Shown here one piece after another: positions 7,237 through 16,603 of a DNA stretch of 64,000 nucleotides. The stretch lies in the NCBI GenBank assembly GCA_050179685.1, contig JBFXEW010000024.1, positions 14,094 to 78,093 on the forward strand, given 5' to 3'. Source of the stretch: GWE2-40-63 sp050179685. GTDB lineage: Bacteria > Bacteroidota > Bacteroidia > Bacteroidales > SZUA-534. The notes beneath the pieces are model-generated. The model ran no database searches, was not told the DNA's origin, and worked only from the letters and a program-made list of their open reading frames with translations. Numbering within the stretch: the first letter of the stretch is position 1; every line of letters starts with the position of its first letter. The translations under genes and the position numbers were made by a program.

Positions 7237-10029
7237 CTATAGCCTGGGGGGCAAGTCGTTTGTTTGGGGCAGGCTAAAATAAAATACAGCACCCTGGTTT
7301 GGCACACTTTCGGCCCGGACTTTACCACCATGGCGTTGCACGATGCGTTTAACAATGGAAAGCCCGATACCCGAGCCTTCGAATTCGGAATCCTTATGCA
7401 GGCGCTGAAAGGGTTCAAACAACTTGTCGGCATAGTCGGCATTAAAACCTACGCCATTGTCCTTAACCCAATAAATACTTTGTTTTTCTTCGGTCTGCCC
7501 GCCAATTTCGATTAGTTGTTTTGATTGTGGCCTGGAGTATTTGATGGCGTTGCCAATCAGGTTTTGCCAAACCAGCCGCATCAGCGTTGGGTCGGCCAGG
7601 GCCAGGGGTAATCTCTGTATGTTGAGGCTGAGCGCACTGCTGTCGTTAGTCGAAGTTAAGTCGGCAGCTACCTGCCGTGCCAGTTTTTCCATATCGATGG
7701 GCATAAAGCTTATTTCAGTCCGGGTAATCCGCGATAAGGAAAGTAAATCGTTAATCAGGCTATCCATTTTCTTACTGTTTTCGCGGATGATGTTAAAGAG
7801 TCGGTTTCCTTCGGCGTCGAGTTTTGGGGCATAATCTTCGAGAATAATTTTGCTGAATCCGTTGATGGCCCGCAGGGGAGCCCTTAAATCGTGCGAAACA
7901 GAATACGAAAACGACTCGAGTTCCTTATTGCTGATTTGCAGTTTTTGGCGTTCCTGTTTGAGTTCAGCAGTAAGTACATTCAGATCCTCGACCATATAAA
8001 GCATGGCTTGCTGACTTTTGTTTAGCTTTTCAATCTGAGCGCTTAGTTCCTGCGTACGTTCCTTAACTTTAGCGTCGAGTTCCTGGTTCAGTAAGGTTAG
8101 CTGGGTTTGGGCGGCCAGACGTTCTTCGAGTTCTTTTTGCACCCACTGGTACAGGTGTGAATTATGGATGGCAATACCAATCTGGGTAGCCAGGGTTTCC
8201 AGAATAATTTCGTCGGTTTGGGTGTAGGCATTGGGTACTTTGGTTTCGGCATTTAGTACACCAATTACTTTGTTTTCGACAATTATGGGGACACATATTT
8301 CGGATTGAATATCGTTCCGCATGACAATGTAACGCTCGTCGCTGTTTACATCGTTTAAACGAATGGTTTTTCCGGTTTTTAATACATGCCCGGTAATACC
8401 TTTCCCCATTTTGATATTCAGCAGCGCCATGTCTCTTTTATCTTTATCAAGGTTTTTCTTTTTTTCCTGGGAGCTTAAGGCAAAGGGAATCAGCTTATCA
8501 CTTTCGTTATCGAGCATTAAAACGGCCAGGTTTTCGTATTTAAGATTTTTTTCGAGTACGCTTATAATATCCGTGGCCAGGGTTTTTGGGGTTTGCAGGT
8601 TTTGTAAGATGGAGCTGGCCTGGAAAATAGCAAAAAGCTTTTGATTGAGTTCTTCGAGTTGTTTTGCGGTATTTTTTCGATCAGTTATATCCATAATACT
8701 GCCATAAACCCGGCTTACTTTTCCACGGCTTATGTCGGCCTGTCCACTGGTCCAAACCCAGGTTTCCTTGCCGTCGGGGCGGAGAATCTTCAGTTCCAGG
8801 TCGTAGGGTATTCCTTCTTCGGTAGCTCTTTTAATAGCCTCCTGCAATTCTTTGCGGCCTTCTTCGTGAAAAAGGATAAGGTTGTCGTCGAGCTTCGAGG
8901 GATTGAAACTGGTGCTTGAAATGCCAAAAATGCGGTAGGTTCCTTCGGTCCAAAAGATTTTGTTGTTTCTGAAATTGTATTCCCAGCCCCCAATTTTAGC
9001 CACCTGCTCTACTTTTTCAAAAAGCATGTACTGGTAGTCGAGTTGTTGCACCGTTTTTTTATGTTCCTGAATTTCCTGCATCAGTTGTAGTGTTCTTCGC
9101 CTTACTTCGCGACGCAGCAACAGTATCAGAATCAGTCCAAATACAATCAGGGACGGAATGATTAGGTACAGACTGATTTGGAGGATGTCTTTTATTGAAT
9201 AGCTTTGTTTTACCTGGGGGCCAAACCATTTAAGGTGCAGCTCATTGTATGTATTGTTGGCAATTACGGTGGCCAGGCCTTCGTTGAGTAAGGAGAGTAG
9301 GGCTGTATTTCCTTCGGTTACGGCAAAACAATAATCGACCCGAAAACGGGGCAGGGGAATGTCGCGGGCTACAATGCTTTTAATTTTTAGTTCTTTAAGA
9401 ATAGTAAGCCCAAGCACCCGTTGACAAATTACAGCATCGTAAGCTCCGGTTTCGAGCATTCGGAAAGCTTCCTGAAACGAAAAAGCGGTGGTAATTTGAG
9501 CACTTAGGTTCTCACGGTGAATGTAATCTTCGGCATGGTCGTTTTGCATTACCAGCAGTTTTTTGTTGTAAATATCGTCGAAGGTACGGATGCTTTGGTT
9601 TCCTTTTTTGGTGAAGATGGCTCCGCTCAGGGTTAAATAGGGATTCGAAAAATCAAAAATGGCTTCGCGTTCCGGAATGCGGGCTACAATGGGGAGTGCA
9701 TCCACATGACCCCGCATGAGTTCCTGGCGGTTGTGGTTCCAGACACCCAGGTTAAAATCGATTTCAAGGTTTACCGCTTTGCCCACTTCGCGCATCAGTT
9801 CAACGGAAAAGCCCGTAGGTTTGCCGGTATTGTCGATAATGCAATAGGGCGAATAGGTGGCTTCGGTGGCAACTACAATGCTTGTTGGCACCTTGCTTTT
9901 ATCGTACTTAAGGGTGTCGTTATGAGCGTAAAGTAATGCCGGGGCAAAAATTAATGTTACAGCAATGCCTATGTGTAGTAAGCTTGCTTTGTTCCGGCAT
10001 ATTATTGTATTTCTGGTAAAACCACTCAT
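7237..10029 (-). CDS. Sensor histidine kinase: periplasmic SBP_bac_3 domain-TM-PAS-GAF-HisKA-HATPase
   Basis: 930 residues. An N-terminal signal/anchor (about 12-36) leads to an extracytoplasmic solute-binding-protein-family-3 domain (about 45-270, IVVATEATYSPYCIIDNTG), as in BvgS-type sensors. A transmembrane helix (about 284-306, LIIPSLIVFGLILILLL) follows, then PAS (about 345-455), GAF (about 470-625), a coiled coil (about 640-700), HisKA (SYSVSHDLRAPLRAING, His near 712) and HATPase ending at 925. Motifs look complete. The solute-binding fold suggests an amino-acid-like or small organic ligand, but this is inference. It follows the eight-PAS gene by 37 bp and precedes the receiver gene. 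Confidence 0.9.
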   Translation of the reverse strand: MSGFTRNTIICRNKASLLHIGIAVTLIFAPALLYAHNDTLKYDKSKVPTSIVVATEATYSPYCIIDNTGKPTGFSVELMREVGKAVNLEIDFNLGVWNHNRQELMRGHVDALPIVARIPEREAIFDFSNPYLTLSGAIFTKKGNQSIRTFDDIYNKKLLVMQNDHAEDYIHRENLSAQITTAFSFQEAFRMLETGAYDAVICQRVLGLTILKELKIKSIVARDIPLPRFRVDYCFAVTEGNTALLSLLNEGLATVIANNTYNELHLKWFGPQVKQSYSIKDILQISLYLIIPSLIVFGLILILLLRREVRRRTLQLMQEIQEHKKTVQQLDYQYMLFEKVEQVAKIGGWEYNFRNNKIFWTEGTYRIFGISSTSFNPSKLDDNLILFHEEGRKELQEAIKRATEEGIPYDLELKILRPDGKETWVWTSGQADISRGKVSRVYGSIMDITDRKNTAKQLEELNQKLFAIFQASSILQNLQTPKTLATDIISVLEKNLKYENLAVLMLDNESDKLIPFALSSQEKKKNLDKDKRDMALLNIKMGKGITGHVLKTGKTIRLNDVNSDERYIVMRNDIQSEICVPIIVENKVIGVLNAETKVPNAYTQTDEIILETLATQIGIAIHNSHLYQWVQKELEERLAAQTQLTLLNQELDAKVKERTQELSAQIEKLNKSQQAMLYMVEDLNVLTAELKQERQKLQISNKELESFSYSVSHDLRAPLRAINGFSKIILEDYAPKLDAEGNRLFNIIRENSKKMDSLINDLLSLSRITRTEISFMPIDMEKLARQVAADLTSTNDSSALSLNIQRLPLALADPTLMRLVWQNLIGNAIKYSRPQSKQLIEIGGQTEEKQSIYWVKDNGVGFNADYADKLFEPFQRLHKDSEFEGSGIGLSIVKRIVQRHGGKVRAESVPNQGAVFYFSLPQTNDLPPRL

Positions 10030-10066
10030 GCGAATAATTTTGTTTGCTGTTTAGCTGCCCGGGGTT

Positions 10067-13000
10067 TTATTGCGAACCTTTTAAACGGGCAATTTCGTCA
10101 CGCAATTCTTTCATACGCAATTCGCGGTTTATGGTTGCCTCGTGAAAGCGCTCCAACTCGGCAATGCGCTCGTTAAGCTCGCCGGTTTTTTCCTGAACCT
10201 TTTGCTCCAGGTTGTTTTTCAGGCTCATCAATTCTTCTTCGGCGGCTTTTCGTTCGGTAATGTCGTTAATAAAACCTTCGAGTAAGGTATCCGCTTCATC
10301 ATCACCGGTAATACAGCTTCCTTTTTCCCAGACCCATTTAATTTTGTTGTGCTTATCCACAATGCGGTATTCCAACTGGTAGTTTTCATTTAATGCGATT
10401 TTGTCGACAATGGTTTTTCTTACCCGCTCCCGATCATCTTTATGAATAAGCTGTTCCCAGGATATTTTATGCTGATAAAAGTCGTTGTCGGAATAGCCGC
10501 TTAATTCTTTGCAGGCATTGCTTATAAAATCCATGGTCCAGTTTTCATCATTGTGGCAACGGTAGGCAACGCCCGAAAGATTCTCAATAAGACGTACCAG
10601 CGCCATGCGGCTGTTTTCGAGTTCTTTTTCGGCAGCTTTTATTTTACTGATGTCCTGAAACGAACCAAAAACCCGGGTTATTTTATTGTTTTCGTCGCGT
10701 TGGGCCTGCCCAATGGAGCGTACCCAAAGTCGGTTCCCTTTGGCGGTAAGTATTTCCAATTCCAAGTCGAAAGGAGTACCCTGGTTGATGCACAGGTTGA
10801 AGGCCTGTTGAATCAATTCGCGCCATTCGGGAGCATAGTAATTAATTCCCTGGTCAATCGTAGGCGAAAATCCAGCTGGCTCTTCGTGAATGGCTGCTAC
10901 CTGGTCGGACCAAAGTATCTTATTTTCGTTTATCAAAACACTCCAACCACCAAAGCGGGCGCTTTTTCCGGCTATTTTTAACAGGTTGTAATTGGCATTT
11001 AAAGTGTCCTGGGTCTTTTTCCGTTCGGTAATATCTAAGAAAGTAACGACCGAACCGGTAAGTTTTCCCTGGTTTATTATGGGATGCGACCAATATTCAA
11101 CAAAGAAATACGTACCCTCTTTTTTCCAGAACACTTCGCTGTCGGCGTGGGTTCCCTTACCTTGTTTAAAGGAATTAAAAATGACGCAGTCGGCTTCTTT
11201 ATATGCTTCGCCCTTGCTATTGGCATAATGAATCAACTGGTGCATATTTTTTCCGATAAGTTCATCGGCTTGTTTATATCCCAGCAATTTTATGGCTGCA
11301 TTGTTGCAAAACGTACATTTTCCTTCAGGGTCGATTCCGTAAATACCCTCGGCGGTTGAATTCAGTAAAAGGCGAATGGTTTCTTCGCTTTGCGAGATGT
11401 TTTTTTCGAGAGCAATTCGCTTGCGGATATCGCGACTCACACTAAGAATGTGTTGTTGTCCCCGGTAAGTAATCAGGTTTGAATTGATTTCGACCGGAAT
11501 GATGGTTCCATCTTTTGCTTTATGCCGGGTTTCAAAAAACTGCGTTTTATCCACGGGCATCTTATTTATTAATGAGGCAAGCTGCTCCGCATCAAAATTG
11601 GCATCAATACCCTTTAGTCCAATGCTTAGCAGTTCCTCTTTAGAATAGCCCAATAGTTCTATTGCTCTTTGGTTTACATCGAGCAAGTTTCCTTTCAGGT
11701 CGATTATCCAGATGGTTTCATTCATATGATTTACTACTTCCCGATAATCTTTTTCACGCTCACGGAGCTCTTTTTCAGCAGCCAGCCTTTCCGATATGTT
11801 TCGAATAATCATACTGGTGCGTGGTTCGCCTTTGCTGTTGTAAAAAATGGAAGAGGTGATTTCTGATGGTATTATTGTGCCGTTTTTGTGTATAAAATTA
11901 AGTTCACCCCGTATTTTGTTATCGGTTTCTCTTTTTTTAAGTAGTTCGGCTAATCGCGGATCGTTCAAGTCGAGAATGCCCTTACGGCCTTTAAGGCAGA
12001 TTTCTTCTTCGGTCATTCCCAACATATCGCAGGCAGCCTTGTTGGCTGAAAGGATTTGTCCATCGGGAATCGTAATCATGATGCCGTCGAGGCTGTTTTC
12101 GGCCAGCAGGCGAAAACGCTCCTCACTTTCGCGCAGTTTCAATTCTGTTTTTTTAAGTTGCGAAATGTCGCGCGAAACGCCTATAAAACCCGATGGGTGT
12201 CCTTGCCAGTCGCGGATAAACGACACGTTCATTCCAATCCAGATCAGGCTGCCGTCGGCATGGTAATGCTCCACTTCGAGTTGCCTGGAGCGGTTTTTAT
12301 CAACCTTTGGATCACGTTCTTTTTCCAATTCTTCGGCAAGAATCTGCTGTACTAATTGTATGGCTTGGGGAGGCATCCGCTCTTCAGGGCTTCGCTTTAT
12401 ATAAAGCTCTGCCGGTTCGCCCAGCAAACGTTCTACCGAAGGGCTGATAAAGGTGGTGTTAAAATGAATGTCGGTAGTCCAAACCACATCGGAAATGTTT
12501 TCGACTACCTGCCGGTATCTTTTCTCACTAAGCTTTAGCGTTTGTTCAATTTGTATCTGATTGCTGATGTCTTCAGAAAGTACCACAAACTGATTGTTTT
12601 TATGCGGATAGGCCACCACATTGTAATGCCTGTTTAGTTCGCGGGCGTAACTGTCGAAGCTTAGGGGATTGCCGGTGAGAACCACCTGGGCGTATCGCTC
12701 GATCCATATTTTTTCGGTGTTGGGTAGTATTTCAAGAACGGTTTTTCCGATTAATTCGTCACGGCGCAGGCCTACTTGCTTTTCGAACGAGGGGTTAACT
12801 TCGAGAAAACGGTAATCGACGGGCTTTCCTTCGGCATCGTAAATCATTTCGTGCAGAGCCAGGCCGGGTTGCATCAGATCGATAAGGCTTCGGTATTTTT
12901 CTTCGCTTTCAATAAGTATTTGTTGTTGATTGCGTTCGCTGGTCTGGTCGCTGAAAACCAGCACTACCCCTATAATTTCACCATGAGTGTTGCGGATGGG

Positions 13001-14311
13001 TGAGCCGGAATCGGCAATGGGAATCTCGGTTCCGTCTTTTGCTATCAATAAGGTGTGATTGGCCAGTCCCACAACGGTGCCTTCTTTTAAAACAATATCG
13101 ACCGGGTTGTGGACTGCTTCGCGGGTGGTTTCGTTAATTATCCTGAAGATTTTGGACAAGGCCTTTCCCCGGGCTTCTTTTTCGGAATAGCCGGTAAGTT
13201 TTTCGGCAATGGGGTTCAGTTGTTTAATAAGGCCCTGCCGGTCGGTGGTTATTACGCCATCGCCAATGCTGTATAGCGTTGACCGGAACTCTTCCTGCGA
13301 CTCAAACAACTCCTGTTTTTTTTGGTAGAGTTCTTTGTAAAAACTGCTTTTTCGCAAATAGTACAGGTAGGCAAACAAAACAATAAAAAGCAGAATGGTT
13401 ACCAGGGTGATTATCCAGATGAATGAAGAAAGCCGATACAGGTCGGCATAGATTTCATCCTGATCGATTTCTGAAATTAGGTACCACTGGGTGTTGGGCA
13501 CCGGATTGATATCGGATAGTACTTTTTTATCCCGGTAATCGAAGCCTTCAAAAACACCGGTATGCCCGTTTATGGCTTTAACGGCTGAAACTTCGTTTTT
13601 TGTTAAAGGTAGTTTGAAAGCAAGGGGTTTGTTGGGTATGTGGCGCAGGTTATTTATAAACAATACGCTGTCACCATCGCGACGCACCAGGTACGATTCG
13701 GCTGTTGGGCTGGGTGTGGGCCACTCCTGAAGAACGGGGAAAAGGTAGTCGGCGGGATTGATGCGAAAAGCCAGCACTCCTAAGGACTGATTGCCTTCCT
13801 TAATGGGTGCCATTATTTCGAAGTGTGTTTCGTGATGGGTAGGGCATAAATAAAAATCGTAGATGCTTATTTCGCCCGTTGCAATGGTCTTTTGCACTTT
13901 TTCGCGCGTGATGCTGTCGAGATGGGTAAGTTTTTTATCGAGCGAATAAAGCAAGGTGCCTTGGGCCGAAATAAGGAAAATATTGGCGTAGCGCTTATTG
14001 GTCATAATATGTTGAAACGATTGAATTAACACCGAATCGGCAAGAGCTTTTCCTTTTAGGAAATTAAGTTCGTATTTCAGGTAAGGTTGGTTTTGGGTAA
14101 AAAAGCGGGCTTCAGATAAGCGCTCTTTTTGCCATTGGGTTAAATCTTTAAGCTTTAAGCGGGCAATGGCATGCAGTTCTTCGTGTTTGTTTTTACGGAT
14201 GGCCGCTTTTTCTTTTTGATGGTACATGGCCCCCGCGGCTACCACAAGCACCGAAAGAAAAAACAGCACCAATATGTAGTAATTGGGATTTAGACGGTTG
14301 AGCTTTTTCAT
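10067..14311 (-). CDS. Membrane sensor with eight PAS domains and no kinase domain
   Basis: 1414 residues. TM1 (about 10-30) and TM2 (about 297-318) bracket a Cache-like extracytoplasmic sensor. Eight PAS/PAC units then run from about 345 to 1350, most ending in a DITERK-type junction. The C-terminal 60 residues are a coiled coil (NLEQKVQEKTGELNERIAEL, then a charged tail with REL-MKEL). I find no H-box, HATPase, GGDEF, EAL or other output domain. Similar coiled-coil tails close other PAS proteins that lack kinases. It is the first gene of the operon, so its natural output is one of the kinases encoded downstream. Confidence 0.88.
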   Translation of the reverse strand: MKKLNRLNPNYYILVLFFLSVLVVAAGAMYHQKEKAAIRKNKHEELHAIARLKLKDLTQWQKERLSEARFFTQNQPYLKYELNFLKGKALADSVLIQSFQHIMTNKRYANIFLISAQGTLLYSLDKKLTHLDSITREKVQKTIATGEISIYDFYLCPTHHETHFEIMAPIKEGNQSLGVLAFRINPADYLFPVLQEWPTPSPTAESYLVRRDGDSVLFINNLRHIPNKPLAFKLPLTKNEVSAVKAINGHTGVFEGFDYRDKKVLSDINPVPNTQWYLISEIDQDEIYADLYRLSSFIWIITLVTILLFIVLFAYLYYLRKSSFYKELYQKKQELFESQEEFRSTLYSIGDGVITTDRQGLIKQLNPIAEKLTGYSEKEARGKALSKIFRIINETTREAVHNPVDIVLKEGTVVGLANHTLLIAKDGTEIPIADSGSPIRNTHGEIIGVVLVFSDQTSERNQQQILIESEEKYRSLIDLMQPGLALHEMIYDAEGKPVDYRFLEVNPSFEKQVGLRRDELIGKTVLEILPNTEKIWIERYAQVVLTGNPLSFDSYARELNRHYNVVAYPHKNNQFVVLSEDISNQIQIEQTLKLSEKRYRQVVENISDVVWTTDIHFNTTFISPSVERLLGEPAELYIKRSPEERMPPQAIQLVQQILAEELEKERDPKVDKNRSRQLEVEHYHADGSLIWIGMNVSFIRDWQGHPSGFIGVSRDISQLKKTELKLRESEERFRLLAENSLDGIMITIPDGQILSANKAACDMLGMTEEEICLKGRKGILDLNDPRLAELLKKRETDNKIRGELNFIHKNGTIIPSEITSSIFYNSKGEPRTSMIIRNISERLAAEKELREREKDYREVVNHMNETIWIIDLKGNLLDVNQRAIELLGYSKEELLSIGLKGIDANFDAEQLASLINKMPVDKTQFFETRHKAKDGTIIPVEINSNLITYRGQQHILSVSRDIRKRIALEKNISQSEETIRLLLNSTAEGIYGIDPEGKCTFCNNAAIKLLGYKQADELIGKNMHQLIHYANSKGEAYKEADCVIFNSFKQGKGTHADSEVFWKKEGTYFFVEYWSHPIINQGKLTGSVVTFLDITERKKTQDTLNANYNLLKIAGKSARFGGWSVLINENKILWSDQVAAIHEEPAGFSPTIDQGINYYAPEWRELIQQAFNLCINQGTPFDLELEILTAKGNRLWVRSIGQAQRDENNKITRVFGSFQDISKIKAAEKELENSRMALVRLIENLSGVAYRCHNDENWTMDFISNACKELSGYSDNDFYQHKISWEQLIHKDDRERVRKTIVDKIALNENYQLEYRIVDKHNKIKWVWEKGSCITGDDEADTLLEGFINDITERKAAEEELMSLKNNLEQKVQEKTGELNERIAELERFHEATINRELRMKELRDEIARLKGSQ

Positions 14312-14384
14312 AGCAGTAATTCAATTAAGGGTTAAAAGCTGTAATCTATTTATTGCGTTAATATAAGAAATTTTAGTTTAGAAA

Positions 14385-14500
14385 TTAGAGTTTAGACTCT
14401 TGACAATAGACTAAAGACTTAAGACGAAAGACAAAGACGGAGTACGGAGCAAGGAACACGGAGCACGGAAACCGGTTGCTGGAGGTTATATTGTTAGAGC
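14385..14500. repeat. Word-repeat island, opposite orientation to the 3.9-kb island
   Basis: Words such as gactaaagacttaagac, cggagtacggagc and ggaacacggagcacgg are the reverse complements of actccgttttccgtactccg and gtcttaagtctagcgtc seen near 3.9 kb. Confidence 0.65.
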
Positions 14501-14530
14501 CTGCCTGGCCGGGTAGGCAGCGACGAAAAA

Positions 14531-14667
14531 CCCCGATAGGGGTGAAACTTTTGTAGCCCCGGGTGTGAACCCGGGGATCAGATGCCCCCACAACATCAGC
14601 GGGGCAAACACCGATGACCTATTGAAACGCAACCCTATCATGCCCCGCAAGGTAGAATCGTTTGCAG
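14531..14667. repeat. Dispersed GTAGCCCCGGG repeat, copy 1
   Basis: The block opens with ccccgataggggtgaaac, then the dyad gccccgggtgtgaacccggg, and closes with atcatgccccgcaaggtag and tttgcag. A second full copy lies at 18185-18320 in the same orientation, and an inverted partial copy at 18457-18502. It is non-coding and made of nested short palindromes. Confidence 0.75.
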
Positions 14668-14719
14668 AAGCGCATCAACCGGAGACCAGCGTTTAATTAG
14701 TGGCAGCATGCTAACGAAC

Positions 14720-14752
14720 AACGCTACGAGGGTTCCAAACCCTCGTAGCGTT
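14720..14752. repeat. Perfect 15-bp-stem hairpin (REP-like)
   Basis: AACGCTACGAGGGTT, loop CCA, AACCCTCGTAGCGTT. The stem is perfect with a three-base loop. No gene ends nearby, so it is unlikely to be a simple terminator; it occupies the same relative position after the GTAGCCCCGGG repeat as the hairpin at 18330 does after its copy. Confidence 0.7.
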
Positions 14753-14952
14753 TTCTGATAACAATTCAATCGGGGCTGTATTTTATAGTGCAACAAACAA
14801 CCCGCAGGATTGAATCACAATAGCCGTAGGTGCAACCTACGAAATAACGCACCGGCCTAACCCCAAACCCTGCAAGGGTTCAACCGGAATAACCAGGGAA
14901 GGTTATTGAAATCTCTCATAAATAGTTGGGTTCTAATAAGCACCTGTAACCT

Positions 14953-15001
14953 GCGGTGCAAATGAGTCATGAATTTTATGGCAGATTACTGCTTGCACCG
15001 C
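14953..15001. repeat. 49-bp inverted-repeat element, copy 1
   Basis: GCGGTGCAA and TTGCACCGC form 9-bp perfect terminal arms around a 31-bp middle. A copy of the same length at 18386-18434 differs at about seven positions, none of them in the arms. Confidence 0.75.
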
Positions 15002-15352
15002 TTGCTTTGGTACGCACATTAATCCACGGGCTAAAACCCATGGCTACCGACCTTTAACCCCTCCGGGCTTATTCGTTATTAATTTTTCACTGTTCACTGC
15101 CCACTGTTTACTATTCATTGTTCATTAAGAACCTTTGTATTAAATAATTTTATAGCTTTGGATAACTGAACCAAGAACGTGAACCCAAACAGCAGCTATA
15201 ATGAAAATACACCCACCTGAGGGCATTTATATCACCTCAATTTTGGGTTGATAGAGGGTGTAGGATGCGTTTAGCTTGTAGTTGCACTTAATTTAATATG
15301 GAGAATCCTAGTTTATAAAGTAGTTCGATGTACTAATATAAAAATAGAATTA

Positions 15353-15844
15353 ATGAAAAAATATTTTTTACTAACCATAATCGTGATTATTACATTAATT
15401 GTATATTCTTGTGACAATGATAAGTTTATGACCAATGAAGAATATATATGCAATGGCGATTGGACATTACAACAAACAGAAAAAATTTATTATTATGATG
15501 ATGTGTTTGATAGGTCGGAGGTTTCTATAAACAAAAAAAATATAAGAATTGATTTTCAAGAAAACGGTGTTGTATATTATGAAACTCCTGACCTTTTAGA
15601 AGTATTTCAAGGGACATGGCAGATTGATTCAACGGGAGAACATCTGATTACAGATTTGTATGTGACTTTATCAAGTAGCACAGGATACAATGGATATTAT
15701 TTATTTTATCCTAAATCTAAAATTATTGAAATAAATACAAGTAATTTGATTGTGGAAACAATACCTAGAACCAACATTTATATGACAGGAACAAAACAAA
15801 TAAAAGTACTGTCATATGAACGGTGTATATGTGTAAAAAAATGA
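15353..15844 (+). CDS. AT-rich orphan lipoprotein, lipocalin-like
   Basis: 163 residues. A lipoprotein signal peptide ends in a lipobox-like IVYSC, with Cys near 20. The mature part (GDWTLQQTEKIYYYDD, then VFQGTWQIDSTGEHLI) has the alternating beta pattern and G-x-W motifs of the lipocalin-like lipoproteins common in Bacteroidota. Codon use is clearly more A/T-rich than in flanking genes, and the gene stands alone between repeat regions, which suggests recent acquisition. Ligand and role unknown. Confidence 0.6.
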   Translation: MKKYFLLTIIVIITLIVYSCDNDKFMTNEEYICNGDWTLQQTEKIYYYDDVFDRSEVSINKKNIRIDFQENGVVYYETPDLLEVFQGTWQIDSTGEHLITDLYVTLSSSTGYNGYYLFYPKSKIIEINTSNLIVETIPRTNIYMTGTKQIKVLSYERCICVKK

Positions 15845-16327
15845 AAAAACTAAGTACTAAAAAAAAATAAACCCAATTGCAGGGGGAAGCGTAAATTATA
15901 CCTGTTGTTTATGAAATTAACTATATTGCATATTGATACTGAAATTAAAGGAAAACCGCAACATGGTTTGTTTTCAGGGTTGTGCCCAAGGCTGAGAAAG
16001 ATCTTATATAAAGCAAGTTTTAAAATTCATTAAGCACATCCCAAAAATCCTTCCCACATTTTCCGGCTATTTTTTTGCATAAAAGTGTAATTACTGCAGC
16101 TTTACTGTTGTGCTAAATTTTAAAATTCAGATTTCACGTTTAACATTTGCCAGCGCGCAATTTATTTAATCAAACTTTAAATTAATTCAGAAATATGACA
16201 TTAAAATATGTTTGCTGTTGGACAGATAGATTGTTAATAACTATCTAAATTATAAACAAATAGATATTTTTAAAACAGGTTATCGTAAATTAGCAAATTA
16301 TTAGTAATTATTTTTAAAATAATAAAT
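15845..16327. other. AT-rich intergenic stretch, no feature recognised
   Basis: About 480 A/T-rich bases separate two orphan genes. I see no open frame of interest, no transposase fragment and no clear hairpin. A TAAATTAG box near 16284 is a weak promoter candidate for the gene at 16328. Confidence 0.4.
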
Positions 16328-16603
16328 ATGTATTCTATTAATGTAAATTTTCAAGAAGGAAAAAAGGAAGAGAGACCAGACGATTGTTCACTCAATTTGG
16401 ACGTTTTAAAGGCAAAAGATTTAAGTTTAGTTCCAAATATTGGTGATCATGTTTCTTTTGAAGAGGGAGAGGTTTATAAAGTAATTGATAGATTATTTGA
16501 ATTTAATTATAAGCAAAATTCAGATATTCTAAGTTCTATCTACATAAATATAAAAGTAACAAAACAACCATCTGGAACCAGAGAGCTTTTAATTAATGAA
16601 TAG
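16328..16603 (+). CDS. AT-rich orphan protein of 91 residues
   Basis: A small acidic soluble protein beginning MYSINVNFQEGKKEERPDD, with no signal peptide. The pattern VPNIGDHVSFEEGEVYKVID looks like a small beta-barrel or SH3-like fold, in which a strand pair with a GD turn is common; this is only a fold impression. Strong A/T codon bias matches the gene at 15353, not the rest of the window. Not recognised. Confidence 0.5.
   Translation: MYSINVNFQEGKKEERPDDCSLNLDVLKAKDLSLVPNIGDHVSFEEGEVYKVIDRLFEFNYKQNSDILSSIYINIKVTKQPSGTRELLINE

Larger units (their letters stand above)
14312..15352. other. Repeat-rich intergenic region
   Basis: About 1 kb without a credible gene. It holds word repeats (14385-14500 and 15085-15125), a GTAGCCCCGGG-type repeat (14531-14667), a perfect 15-bp hairpin (14720-14752), a 49-bp inverted-repeat element (14953-15001) and short REP-like dyads around CCCTGCAAGGG near 14870. 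The last 200 bases are AT-rich and lead into an orphan lipoprotein gene. Confidence 0.6.

Noticed and set aside
14385..14591. 68-residue minus-strand open frame
   Set aside because: Spans the word repeats and the GTAGCCCCGGG repeat; repeat-derived.
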